Shown: piece after piece, positions 7,561-16,412 of the stretch
Layout of the letters: each line of letters opens with the position of its first letter
Position numbering within the stretch: position 1 is the stretch's first letter
Translations under genes and position numbers: made by a program
Notes under the pieces: generated by a model
Told to the model about the DNA's origin: nothing
Seen by the model: only the letters and a program-made list of their open reading frames with translations
The model's database searches: none
Source: Chitinophaga rhizophila
GTDB taxonomy: Bacteria; Bacteroidota; Bacteroidia; Chitinophagales; Chitinophagaceae
Length of the DNA: 64,000 nucleotides
Assembly (NCBI RefSeq): GCF_019492185.1
Contig: NZ_JAICCF010000006.1
Coordinates: forward strand, 342,628-406,627
Direction: 5' to 3'

Positions 7561-8103
7561 ATGAACGAACAACAAATCAAAAGCATCAGCAAATTTCTGA
7601 GCCTGGTGCTGCGACATCAGCCGGACACCATCGGCATTACACTCGATGCCAACGGCTGGACAGATGTACAGGAACTACTAACCCGAATGCACGCAAACCA
7701 CAAACCGCTGACATTAGCCCAGCTGAAAACAGTAGTTGACACCAATGACAAAAAACGTTTCGCTTTCAGCGCAGACGGCACTATGATCCGTGCCAGCCAG
7801 GGCCACTCGGTAGACGTATCCCTCGGACTGCCCCCTGTGACTCCGCCGGAATACCTCTATCATGGTACTGTAGGCAAATACCTGGACAACATCCGTCAGG
7901 AAGGACTGCAGAAAATGAGCCGTCAGCACCTGCACCTCAGCCGTGACAAACAGACCGCTATTTCCGTTGGCAGCCGCAGAGGCCTGCCGGTGATACTCAC
8001 TATCCGTACGGGACAAATGCACCGGGATGGCTATCTATTTTACCTGTCAGACAATGGCGTATGGCTAACAGACCATGTACCCGCTGCCTACATTGAATTT
8101 TAA
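7561..8103 (+). CDS. kptA: RNA 2'-phosphotransferase (Tpt1/KptA family)
   Basis: 180 residues, normal size for bacterial KptA. The family transfers an internal RNA 2'-phosphate to NAD+, giving ADP-ribose 1'',2''-cyclic phosphate and nicotinamide. Visible landmarks are LSLVLRHQP with R18, the winged-helix part to about residue 80 ending RASQGHS (R77, H82), the NAD-binding YHGT at 100-103, LHLSRD near 124-129, and SRRGLPVIL with R139/R140. These fit the Arg/His catalytic set of the family. Bacteria have no tRNA splicing that makes 2'-phosphates, so the role is probably RNA repair or reversal of an RNA modification. The start is 4 bp after the NADAR stop and the stop is 6 bp before the next gene, so expression is coupled. 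Confidence 0.93.
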   Translation: MNEQQIKSISKFLSLVLRHQPDTIGITLDANGWTDVQELLTRMHANHKPLTLAQLKTVVDTNDKKRFAFSADGTMIRASQGHSVDVSLGLPPVTPPEYLYHGTVGKYLDNIRQEGLQKMSRQHLHLSRDKQTAISVGSRRGLPVILTIRTGQMHRDGYLFYLSDNGVWLTDHVPAAYIEF

Positions 8104-8109
8104 TGACTC

Positions 8110-9039
8110 ATGAGTAACCATCATTTTATCAAAGACGCTCTGTTGGGTGTGGCCACCGGAGATGCATTAGGCGTACCGGTGGAATTTAGATCCCGCCGGT
8201 CGCTGGCAGAAAACCCCGTGACGGATATGCGTGCCTATGGTACCCACGGACAACCAGCCGGTACCTGGTCAGACGATACCTCGCTGACGTTCTGTCTTGC
8301 AGAGATGTTGTGTGGTGATTACGACCTCCGTAACCTGGCCACCCGCTTCGTCAATTGGAAATACTATGCCTACTGGACGCCCCATGCTACCGTGTTTGAC
8401 ATCGGATTTGCCACCAGCGAGGCTATTGAACGTTTACAACAAAACATTCCTCCTGTACTGGCAGGCGGAGACGGTGAATACAGCAACGGGAATGGCTCCC
8501 TGATGCGTATCCTGCCCCTACTGTTCTATATCAAAGATATGCCGGTAGAAGAACGTTTCAGGCACACAAAAGACGTCTCGTCCCTCACACACCGCCACCT
8601 GCGGTCTGTGAACGGCTGCTTTATCTATCTGGAGATGGCTCGCGCCATTTTACAGGGGGAAACTCCGCAGCAAGCCTACCAGACTATCTGCAAAACAGTT
8701 CCTGCCTTTCTCAGCAACGAAGAAATGTCTCATTACGAGCGTACCCTATCAGGGAAGTTAGCTGATTGTCAGGAAGATGACATCAGGGGTAGCGGATACG
8801 TGGTATCCTGCCTGGAAGCTGCCATCTGGTGCCTGCTCCATACCTCCTCGTATGCCGGGGCAGTACTGAAAGCTGTTAATCTCGGAGAAGATACAGATAC
8901 CACAGCAGCCGTTACCGGCGGACTGGCAGGGCTGACCTACGGTTGGACGAATATTCCCGGGGAATGGTTAAATGTTTTAGCAAAAAGAGAGGCAATTGAC
9001 GTACTGATTGCTAACTTGCAGGCCAAAATTTACAGTTAA
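8110..9039 (+). CDS. ADP-ribosylglycohydrolase family protein
   Basis: 309 residues of the DraG/ARH fold, a Mg2+-dependent all-helical hydrolase that removes ADP-ribose from proteins or other acceptors. Metal and ligand motifs are intact: GDALGVPVE near residues 17-25, TWSDDTSLT with D55/D56, a glycine-rich GNGSLMR near 137, and GEDTDTTAAVTGGLAGLTYG near the C-terminus, containing the DxDT metal site. It is the fourth gene of the operon, 6 bp after kptA and directly adjacent (0 bp) to the phosphoesterase. It could process ADP-ribose products made by, or feeding into, the NADAR and KptA steps. The substrate cannot be read from sequence. Confidence 0.93.
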   Translation: MSNHHFIKDALLGVATGDALGVPVEFRSRRSLAENPVTDMRAYGTHGQPAGTWSDDTSLTFCLAEMLCGDYDLRNLATRFVNWKYYAYWTPHATVFDIGFATSEAIERLQQNIPPVLAGGDGEYSNGNGSLMRILPLLFYIKDMPVEERFRHTKDVSSLTHRHLRSVNGCFIYLEMARAILQGETPQQAYQTICKTVPAFLSNEEMSHYERTLSGKLADCQEDDIRGSGYVVSCLEAAIWCLLHTSSYAGAVLKAVNLGEDTDTTAAVTGGLAGLTYGWTNIPGEWLNVLAKREAIDVLIANLQAKIYS

Positions 9040-9771
9040 ATGGCCAGGACGTTCGTAATTGGAGATATACATGGCGCACTGAAAGCATTAGAACAGGTAC
9101 TCGGAAAGATTCAACCGGCAGCAGCTGATACGCTGATCTTTCTGGGAGACTATGTAGATGGGTGGTCACAATCCGCACAGGTGATCGATTACCTGATGCA
9201 ACTCGACAAACAATACTCCTGTATCTTCATAAAAGGAAACCATGACGCCTGGTGTGAATCATGGCTCATGGGTTCCACTCCTGACCCAACCTGGCTGTTT
9301 AACGGCGGACAAGCCACTGTTGACAGCTACGCCTCCTATTCGCAGGAACAGAAAAACATACACATCGCCTTCTACAATGCTATGAAGGAATACGTGATTG
9401 ATACGGAAAACCGGTTGTTCATTCACGCAGGATTTACATCCATGCACGGGCCTGCAATGGAACGCTACGAAGCCAGTACCCGCTGGGACAGAACTCTCTG
9501 GGAAATGGCTGTAGTAATGGACACCAGGATTAAGAAAGACTCCAAACTCTTTCCAAAACGCCTGCTGCTATACAACGAAATCTTCATCGGTCATACCCCT
9601 ACATTGAACTATGATGCAGACGTTCCTATGCAGGGATGTAATGTATGGAATGTGGATACCGGGGCCGCCTTCTACGGCAAGCTCACAGCCATGGATATCG
9701 CAACAAAAAAGTTCTGGCAGAGCGATCCTGTACAGCAGCTGTATCCGAATGAAAAAGGCAGAAACCGCTAA
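9040..9771 (+). CDS. Calcineurin-like metallophosphoesterase
   Basis: 243 residues of the PPP/diadenosine-tetraphosphatase type. Metal-ligand motifs appear in order: GDIHG (D9, H11), GDYVDGW (D37), GNHDAW (N67, H68), IHAGF near 126 and GHTPT near 183. It starts on the base after the glycohydrolase stop, so translation is coupled. Given kptA, a plausible substrate is ADP-ribose phosphate or its cyclic form, or an RNA-end phosphate; this is inference. The stop overlaps the convergent lipoprotein gene's stop by 4 bp (9768-9771). It closes the operon. Confidence 0.9.
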   Translation: MARTFVIGDIHGALKALEQVLGKIQPAAADTLIFLGDYVDGWSQSAQVIDYLMQLDKQYSCIFIKGNHDAWCESWLMGSTPDPTWLFNGGQATVDSYASYSQEQKNIHIAFYNAMKEYVIDTENRLFIHAGFTSMHGPAMERYEASTRWDRTLWEMAVVMDTRIKKDSKLFPKRLLLYNEIFIGHTPTLNYDADVPMQGCNVWNVDTGAAFYGKLTAMDIATKKFWQSDPVQQLYPNEKGRNR

Positions 9772-10424
9772 CGCCTGGCGATATGTAATTCCTTTCTGAC
9801 AAGTGGAAAATCGCTGTCGGTGATGTCTGTTTCATAGTAGTATACAGTACCATCTTCCAGTACAATCCTTTTCTGTAATTCTTCATCACTGATATACTCG
9901 CAGGCTGTAGGTATAGTCCAGCTGTTACTGATCCTGTTCCATTTTACACCATCGAAAGACCAGGTACTGACAGTATAAGTACACGCCTGCATGGATTGCT
10001 CGAATATAGAGATCTCGTCTTTCCCGTCATTGTTCAGATCACCTTCATTGATCAGCCGGATATGTCTGCCGGTAACTACTGGCATTGCCGTAATATCCGC
10101 TTGACGGAAGCGTACTATATACTGATACTCCATATCTGAACGGCCGTCTTCTTCTCCACTTGACTCGCGGCCTTTCTTCGCATAAAACACACCATAGCCG
10201 GTATCAATGATAGCGTCTCCATTAAAGTCGCCGGTGATATCTACTGTATCAGGTATCAGCTCCAACCCTGCAGGCGGAGCGCCTAATATCATCATTTCTG
10301 TATCTATACGTGGTCCGCCCATATTACTAACGTGTATTGCACCAGCTTTCTCTTTTGGGGACTCAACAGTGGAATTGCATGCTAATAAAAGCAAGAGACC
10401 TAAGGCACAAAGGGATGTTTGCAT
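9768..10424 (-). CDS. Lipoprotein with FG-GAP/VCBS-like repeats
   Basis: The signal MQTSLCALGLLLLLAC gives a SpII lipoprotein with Cys at residue 16. Two stretches, DITGDFNGDAIIDTGYGVFY and EGDLNNDGKDEISIFE, resemble calcium-binding FG-GAP/VCBS-type turns (D-x-N/D-x-D). The rest is beta-rich, as in secreted propeller-like proteins. It is convergent with the NAD operon and its coding end overlaps the phosphoesterase by 4 bp. It is probably a surface or periplasmic protein of unknown function. Confidence 0.75.
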   Translation of the reverse strand: MQTSLCALGLLLLLACNSTVESPKEKAGAIHVSNMGGPRIDTEMMILGAPPAGLELIPDTVDITGDFNGDAIIDTGYGVFYAKKGRESSGEEDGRSDMEYQYIVRFRQADITAMPVVTGRHIRLINEGDLNNDGKDEISIFEQSMQACTYTVSTWSFDGVKWNRISNSWTIPTACEYISDEELQKRIVLEDGTVYYYETDITDSDFPLVRKELHIARR

Positions 10425-11125
10425 TTCACATGAATTACAAGACTAAAGTATCACTTTATTTACGAAATACAAGCCCATACAACACGTTTTCATACCAATC
10501 CCGCAATCAGGCCATATTGCCGCGTTTGCAGCCTCCTTTACTATGGATGATCATGCGCATCAGACAGCTACCCTGCCAGTATTTATCATGGTGATCATAA
10601 ACTGGCAGTAACAGGTACACAGCGGCTGTCATAAAGACGCTATGTTAAAGCAAAAACCGGCCTATCGAGGTTTAAGTCAGAACATGCACAACATCGACCT
10701 TCAATGAATATAGGAAGTTGGAGCAGGAGTTACAATTGGAGTTGACTGCCTTCCCGCGGGCTGAACTGTAGTCCGGAACGTGCTTGTGTGCAGCGTGGTA
10801 TGTTATTGTACCGGTTTCCGGAAAGCGGTATGCACCTTTTAGTGTATCTTAAAATATAGGAGGATCATCATAAAATAGTATATGCGATACCGTTTGATAA
10901 ACGCAATCAGTAGCAGTCAGCTGATTTCCGCTCTTTTCTGCTGATGGATTACACGCAGCCATAAAAAGCGCCGACGGGGTGCGGAGGGTATACATCACAC
11001 CTTGACAGTAGCTGTTTTTTGTCCATTTTAGAGTGGGAACGTTTGCGTAAATAATTACGCAGGCTTCTGAGCGGACAGTATGCAAATCCTGTAATTTCAG
11101 GAACAATTAAAACCCACGTCCCGTT
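10425..11125. other. Long intergenic region without a supported gene
   Basis: About 700 bp between two divergent genes. Frames are short and show no signal peptide, family motif or sensible start. The right end carries a palindrome (11044-11061) that may be an operator for the pectate lyase gene. I see no clear TAnnTTTG promoter element close to either start. Confidence 0.6.
11044..11061. promoter_or_regulatory. Perfect palindrome upstream of the PL9 gene
   Basis: TGCGTAA-ATAA-TTACGCA, with 7-bp arms and a 4-bp spacer, centred about 73 bp before the start codon of the secreted pectate lyase. Size and position fit a dimeric regulator site. There is no T-run, so a terminator is unlikely. Confidence 0.45.
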
Positions 11126-13384
11126 ATGAGAACACAACTACTACTGGCACTTGCATGCCTTCTCGGGGAAGGTATGTCTTACGCTCAAACTACATTGTAC
11201 GTTGCTCCAGGAGGTGTTGCCTCCAGCCCTGGTACCAGCATCAGTGCACCTACTACACTCGCTAATGCCTTAGCCACTATCCCCGCTGGCGGCACTATCT
11301 TTCTGAGAGGAGGCAACTACAGTTTTTCAGCTTCTGTCATCATCCCTGCTACTAACAACGGCACGGCATCTGCCACTAAAAAGGTGTATGCCTATAACAC
11401 TGAAGTACCTGTAATAGACTTCTCAGCACAGGCTATTGCAGATGCTAACCGCGGTGTAGTACTGGATGGCGACTACTGGCATTTCAGAGGTGTTACTATC
11501 ACCGGTGCAGGAGATAATGGTATGCTGCTGGCTGGCAATAATAACATCATCGAGCGATGTATTTTCAGTAAGAATCACGACAGCGGATTACAGCTCAGCC
11601 GCTATGTTACGTCCAACACGACTATTGGTTCATGGCCTTCCAATAACCTGATATTAAACTGTGAAGCTTTTGACAACCAGGATCCGGATAATGAAGATGC
11701 TGATGGATTCGCAGCGAAACTGACCTGCGGCCCCGGTAATATATTCAGGGGTTGTATATCACATCATAACATTGATGATGGATGGGACTTCTACGCCAAA
11801 GACGAAACCGGCCCTATTGGCGTTGTAACACTTGAGAACTGCGTAGCCTATAACAACGGCGCATTAAGCAACGGCAGCACTTCCGGCAATGGCGATAAGA
11901 ACGGCTTCAAACTGGGTGGCTCAGGCATTGCGGTGAATCACATTGTACGACGCTGTGTTGCTTTCAATAACGGAAAACATGGATTTACGGACAATAACAA
12001 TCCGGGTAATATTGAGTTCAGCAACAACACCAGTTACAATAACGCACAATCCAACTTCAATTTCAGAGAAGGCAGTACGGCCACTTTCAGGAATAACCTT
12101 TCTTTCAATGCCGGTGCCAGTGATAAAAGTAATGGTACGGATGTGAGCAACAGTAATGTATGGTGGAAGAACAGGGTAAGCACTAATGCCGGCGGACTGG
12201 TAGTAAGCAGCGCTGACTTTGTTTCCACTTCACCGTCAGTAGGTAAAAATTCAGATGGTAGTCCGAACCTGGGCAACTTTCTGGCACTGGCTGCGGGTAG
12301 TGACCTGATTAATGCAGGAGTTACTGCTAATGGCATTACATATACAGGATCTGCTCCTGACATCGGCGCGCGTGAGTCGGGCAGCACCACAAATCCGGGT
12401 ACTTATTCTTTAAGCGTAACCGCTTCGCCATCTGCCGGCGGTACTGTGAGTGTGAGTCCGGCGGGAAATTCCTATACGCCGGGTACTGTTGTAACATTAA
12501 CAGCGGTACCTGCCAGTGGCTATACTTTCTCTGGATGGAGCGGAGCGGCCAGTGGCACCAGTACCACGACAACGCTTACTATGAACTCCAATCTGTCTGT
12601 AACGGCAACCTTTACCGGCAGCAATCCGGGTGGCGGCGGTAATACGCTGCATATTGAAGATGCCGCGACGTCAACAGGCGGTTACTGTGGAGCAGATGGC
12701 AGCAGGCAAAACAGCTATGCCGGTGCTGACGGCGGATACTATATCAACCTGTCCAACTCCGCAGCCAAGGGCGTGAATTACAGTATTAACGTACCATCAG
12801 CAGGCACATACTCGTTTATCTGGAGGTATGCGAATGGCGGTGCAAATGTGACTACCACCGCAAGGCTACTGGTAAATGGTAATGCTGTAATCTCGAATGT
12901 CGCATTCCCTAAAACCAGCTCCTGGACTACCTGGACAACAACCGGCGCAGTGACTGCTACGCTGGCAGCAGGTACGAATACCGTTCGTATCGAGACGGCG
13001 TCTTCCGGTGAGTTTGCCAATATTGACTGGCTGGAAGTGACGGGGAATAGTCCGGCGGCAGGTACATGCAGCAGCTCACGTATCGATGGCTTCTCTTACA
13101 AACATGAAGCGCCGGGTACGACCGTTGAGCAGCCGGCATCGCGTATTTATCCGAATCCGGTAGTGAACAATGCGACGATCAGTTTCTATAACAAAAAAGA
13201 GACACGTGTAGCGTTGCGCTTATTCGACGCAAGTGGTGCATTGATCAATAATATTTCTCATCAGCTCTATCCTGCGGGTCAACATCAGGTAAATGTGGAT
13301 TGCAGCAGGCTGGTGAAGGCTGTTTACTTCCTCCGTGTAGAGCGGGAGGGTGGTAGTGAAACCCTGCGGGTAGTGAAACAGTAA
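11126..13384 (+). CDS. Secreted PL9-type pectate lyase with carbohydrate-binding module and type IX secretion tail
   Basis: 752 residues. The signal peptide is residues 1-20 (ending MSYA). A right-handed beta-helix follows (about 25-425), with the Asp-rich blocks NEDADGFAAK and NIDDGWDFYAKDETG near 195-240 and KNGFKLGGSG near 265 that resemble the calcium and catalytic-lysine regions of family PL9 pectate lyases. Next come a bacterial repeat domain (about 430-500; GGTVSVSPAG and WSGAASG), a CBM35/6-like module (about 508-640) and a C-terminal T9SS sorting domain starting RIYPNPV near 672. It would cleave polygalacturonan at the surface or outside the cell. It is monocistronic and followed by a strong terminator. 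PL9 is likely, but another beta-helix lyase cannot be excluded. Confidence 0.9.
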   Translation: MRTQLLLALACLLGEGMSYAQTTLYVAPGGVASSPGTSISAPTTLANALATIPAGGTIFLRGGNYSFSASVIIPATNNGTASATKKVYAYNTEVPVIDFSAQAIADANRGVVLDGDYWHFRGVTITGAGDNGMLLAGNNNIIERCIFSKNHDSGLQLSRYVTSNTTIGSWPSNNLILNCEAFDNQDPDNEDADGFAAKLTCGPGNIFRGCISHHNIDDGWDFYAKDETGPIGVVTLENCVAYNNGALSNGSTSGNGDKNGFKLGGSGIAVNHIVRRCVAFNNGKHGFTDNNNPGNIEFSNNTSYNNAQSNFNFREGSTATFRNNLSFNAGASDKSNGTDVSNSNVWWKNRVSTNAGGLVVSSADFVSTSPSVGKNSDGSPNLGNFLALAAGSDLINAGVTANGITYTGSAPDIGARESGSTTNPGTYSLSVTASPSAGGTVSVSPAGNSYTPGTVVTLTAVPASGYTFSGWSGAASGTSTTTTLTMNSNLSVTATFTGSNPGGGGNTLHIEDAATSTGGYCGADGSRQNSYAGADGGYYINLSNSAAKGVNYSINVPSAGTYSFIWRYANGGANVTTTARLLVNGNAVISNVAFPKTSSWTTWTTTGAVTATLAAGTNTVRIETASSGEFANIDWLEVTGNSPAAGTCSSSRIDGFSYKHEAPGTTVEQPASRIYPNPVVNNATISFYNKKETRVALRLFDASGALINNISHQLYPAGQHQVNVDCSRLVKAVYFLRVEREGGSETLRVVKQ

Positions 13385-13423
13385 ACGCTTTACCGAATAA
13401 ACATCGGTAGTTCCCTAGCTAAA

Positions 13424-13449
13424 AATCCTGATCTATACAGATCAGGATT
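13424..13449. terminator. Bidirectional intrinsic terminator after PL9
   Basis: An 11-bp perfect stem AATCCTGATCT / AGATCAGGATT with loop ATAC, followed by T-rich sequence on the plus strand and preceded by A-rich sequence. It serves the PL9 gene and probably the convergent TPR gene. Confidence 0.8.
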
Positions 13450-13609
13450 TCTTGTTGTAAGCAGTCACCGCGTCAATGTTGCAATTGCTTGGAGCTCGCT
13501 TGGAGGTCGCTACAAGGTCGCTTGGAGCTTCGGTGTAGTATCCATGTTCGAGATGTGTTTGAAGTATAACCAAAGCTTGTTCGTCCGGGGTATAATGCAA
13601 GTTCATCAT
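13442..13609 (-). CDS. Doubtful small ORF carrying the 11-bp repeat array
   Basis: From ATG 13609 it would encode 55 residues (MMNLHYTPDEQALV...). An upstream TTG at 13657 would give 71. It lies in the 3' flank of the TPR gene on the same strand and ends inside the terminator stem, and its 3' half is made of the 11-bp tandem array. I cannot recognise a family. It may be an incidental frame. Confidence 0.25.
   Translation of the reverse strand: MMNLHYTPDEQALVILQTHLEHGYYTEAPSDLVATSKRAPSNCNIDAVTAYNKKS
13487..13530. repeat. 11-bp tandem array, four units
   Basis: GCTTGGAGCTC, GCTTGGAGGTC, GCTACAAGGTC and GCTTGGAGCTT, contiguous with an exact 11-bp period. It sits in the short gap between the PL9 terminator and the TPR gene. 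It shares the GCTTG...GTC frame with the array at 42759. Confidence 0.85.
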
Positions 13610-13672
13610 CGCATCTTCTAATCCGCAAATTCCGTAAGAAGACAGCACTACATACAAAGTACCACGTCCTCC

Positions 13673-14644
13673 TTACACCGTCCAGTGTTCCTTCCGGATA
13701 ATCTCTTCCAGCCGCGCCTTATCTTCAGGCAGTTGCGGTTCCAGTCCGAGTTGTTGCATGAGGCTGTAGCTGTTGATGACTCCTTCTTTAAACCAGGGCA
13801 TTTCCCGGCTGAGGGTCATGAATTTTGCGAATGCTTTCATGTAATCGCCTTTCTGGACGAGGTAGGTCGCATGGGCAGAACGGAAATGCGGGTAGTGATA
13901 AAACTCGCCCGCGACCTCATCCCAGGCGGTTTCGGGTATGGCAGCTTCGCTTCTGAGCATTGCAACAGCATATACCGGGGAGTGGAGCAGATCGTTATCG
14001 AAGCCGACCATTTCCCGGATAGTGAGTGATTTACGGTGGTCGGTGGAGAGTTTTATCTTGAGCACTTCATTATACAGGTCGTGTGCACGTTCCTGTTTGT
14101 GGGTGTAGTGCCAGATATCTCCTAACAATATTTTCGCCTTCATATGATTAGGAGCCAGACTTAAGGCCTTTTCCGCCCTTTCTTCTGCCTCTTTATACCG
14201 GGTGAGGATAAAATAGGCCCGGGACACCGCCATGTGAAAATTAGCGTCTGTCAGGTCTGGGCCGGTAGCATATTCTGCCGCTACCTTGAGAGCTTGTTCC
14301 GGATACCTATCGATGTTGTAACGCTCAATTACCTGCCATAGTTTCATGGACTCCCGGATGGAGTTGTCTAATACCTTGTAAATGATCCCTCTTTTGTCCC
14401 AAATGGCTTTCACCTGCTTCCATTCTTCAAATGCTTCCGGAAAGGCAAGTGCAAAAGGAATTACCTCGTTGGTTTCTTCCGATCGTACGCGCATGCTCAT
14501 TTCTTCTTTGGGCCGGCTGGTATACCGGGAAGCGGCAGCCAGAAATTCTTTGTCAAAAATGTCTACGTCTGTTAATGCAGCAGCAGTTGTCCCCCGCCTT
14601 CTCCTGATGTTTCTAAGGCTAAATAGATTAGCGAAAAAGCCCAT
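13673..14644 (-). CDS. TPR-repeat cytoplasmic protein
   Basis: 323 residues with no signal peptide. The middle (about 120-200) contains tetratricopeptide-like helices: FHMAVSRAYFILTRYKEAEE then ALSLAPNHMKAKILLGDIWH, matching the TPR spacing. The N-terminus (FSLRNIRRRR) is basic. A C-terminal helical part follows, containing KGDYMKAFAKFMTLSREMPW. TPR domains bind partner proteins; no partner is obvious here. It is divergent from the amine oxidase gene. No closer family recognised. Confidence 0.75.
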   Translation of the reverse strand: MGFFANLFSLRNIRRRRGTTAAALTDVDIFDKEFLAAASRYTSRPKEEMSMRVRSEETNEVIPFALAFPEAFEEWKQVKAIWDKRGIIYKVLDNSIRESMKLWQVIERYNIDRYPEQALKVAAEYATGPDLTDANFHMAVSRAYFILTRYKEAEERAEKALSLAPNHMKAKILLGDIWHYTHKQERAHDLYNEVLKIKLSTDHRKSLTIREMVGFDNDLLHSPVYAVAMLRSEAAIPETAWDEVAGEFYHYPHFRSAHATYLVQKGDYMKAFAKFMTLSREMPWFKEGVINSYSLMQQLGLEPQLPEDKARLEEIIRKEHWTV

Positions 14645-14793
14645 ATCGGTTTTACTATATTGTCCTGCAAGATATACAAATTATATACATATTATTTATA
14701 ATACCATTTGAATAAATTCCGGACAACAGTCAGCAAATATTTCTAATTTACAGGAAGAAGCGAAGTATTCAGGATTTTTATATATCAACCAAA

Positions 14794-16377
14794 ATGTCAA
14801 TTTCAAGAAGAGCGTTCTTATCCCAGACAGGGAAAGTGGCGGCTGCCTATCCCGCTATGCTGGCTTTGGGGATGCTGCAACCCGCTCCCGCACACGCATT
14901 TAATCTTACCGGTAACGGGAACGGCAAACGTATTGTCATCCTCGGTGCCGGACTAGCCGGATTAGCCGCCGCTTACGAACTGACAAAACTCGGCTATCAC
15001 TGTACCGTACTTGAAGCACGTAACAGGGCAGGAGGCCGTTGCTGGAGCGTACGGAAAGGTACTGTGCATCAGGAAACGGACATTGCACCACAAACGGCTG
15101 CCTTCGACCCGGGAATGTACTTTAACGCAGGCCCCTCCCGTATTCCCCACCATCATGACCTGACCATGCACTACTGCCGGGAATTGCAGGTGCCCATCCA
15201 GGTATATAACAACATAAACGAAGCCTCCTACTTCTTCAGCGAAGGAAAAGGCCCGTTGTCCAATAAAAAAGTCAGGGCAAGGGAAATACACAATGACCTC
15301 CGCGGATACACCATGGAGCTACTCGCGAAAGCCATCGATCAACAGAAGATCGACACCGGACTGACCAGAGAAGATACCCAGAAAATACTGGAATACCTGC
15401 GTGCTGAAGGTGGACTGGACATTGATAAGCTATACAAAGCCTCTGACAGAAGAGGCTTCACGGAACATCCCGGTGCGGGAGATAAACCAGGTAAGATCGG
15501 CAGTCCGCACACGCTGGCAGGAATTATCAACTCGGGACTCGCAGATCCGGACTTCTATAACGTAGCCGAATACACGTACGAACTACAGATGACTATGTTC
15601 CAGGCTATCGGTGGAATGGACAGCATATCAAAAGCATTTGAACAGCGGATAGGTAAGATGATCCGCTACAACTGTGAAGTGACAGACATCCTGAATCTGC
15701 CGGAAGGCGTAAAAATTATCTACAAAGACAAGAAGGGTACCGGTGAAATACAAGGTGATGCCTGCATCTGCACGCTGCCATTACCTGTATTGAGTAACAT
15801 CCGCCATAACTTCTCCTCCGATGTAAGCCGTGCTATTGACTACGTACCATACATTGTAACCGGCAAGATCGGGATGCAATTTAAAAGAAGATTCTGGGAG
15901 GAAGATGAACAGATCTTTGGTGGTATCACACATACCAACAATGAACTGACACAAATCTTCTATCCCTCCTACGACTACCTCAGCAAAAAAGGGATCCTGC
16001 TCGGCTATTACAACTTCCATGAGAAGGCGAAACGTGTGGGTAACCTCACGCATGCGGAACGGGAAAAACTGGCGCTGGAGAAAGGTAGCCTAATACATCC
16101 GCAATACCCTGCAGAGTTTGAAAAGTCCTTCTCCGTAAGCTGGCATAAAACGCCTTACAGTATGGGCGGATGGGCGCTATATACAGGCGCAACCAGGCAG
16201 ACCTTTTACAAAAGCCTGTTGCAACCGGATAAACAGGTATACTTTGCCGGCGAACATACGACTTACCTCAATGCCTGGATGGCCGGTGCATTTGAATCGG
16301 CCAGAAGATCGGTAGCAGATATACATGCCCGTATGACAGAACAACGCGTATCGTACCCTACTGCCACTGGCAGCTGA
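14794..16377 (+). CDS. Tat-exported flavin monoamine/L-amino-acid oxidase
   Basis: 527 residues. The N-terminal SRRAFLSQ (residues 4-11) is a twin-arginine signal, with cleavage probably after AHA near 35. A Rossmann FAD site begins VILGAGLAGLAAAYELTKLGY (about 48-68), followed by the VLEARNRAGGRCW box and, near the C-terminus, YFAGEHTTYLNAWMAGAFES, the flavin-binding closing motif of amine oxidases. It would oxidise an amine or amino acid in the periplasm, producing an imine/keto acid and H2O2. It is followed 35 bp later by a Tat-type aminotransferase and then a Hint protein, a same-strand three-gene run. The substrate is unknown. Confidence 0.9.
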   Translation: MSISRRAFLSQTGKVAAAYPAMLALGMLQPAPAHAFNLTGNGNGKRIVILGAGLAGLAAAYELTKLGYHCTVLEARNRAGGRCWSVRKGTVHQETDIAPQTAAFDPGMYFNAGPSRIPHHHDLTMHYCRELQVPIQVYNNINEASYFFSEGKGPLSNKKVRAREIHNDLRGYTMELLAKAIDQQKIDTGLTREDTQKILEYLRAEGGLDIDKLYKASDRRGFTEHPGAGDKPGKIGSPHTLAGIINSGLADPDFYNVAEYTYELQMTMFQAIGGMDSISKAFEQRIGKMIRYNCEVTDILNLPEGVKIIYKDKKGTGEIQGDACICTLPLPVLSNIRHNFSSDVSRAIDYVPYIVTGKIGMQFKRRFWEEDEQIFGGITHTNNELTQIFYPSYDYLSKKGILLGYYNFHEKAKRVGNLTHAEREKLALEKGSLIHPQYPAEFEKSFSVSWHKTPYSMGGWALYTGATRQTFYKSLLQPDKQVYFAGEHTTYLNAWMAGAFESARRSVADIHARMTEQRVSYPTATGS

Positions 16378-16412
16378 CCTATAGACATTTTTTACAACCA
16401 AAACGAATTGCT

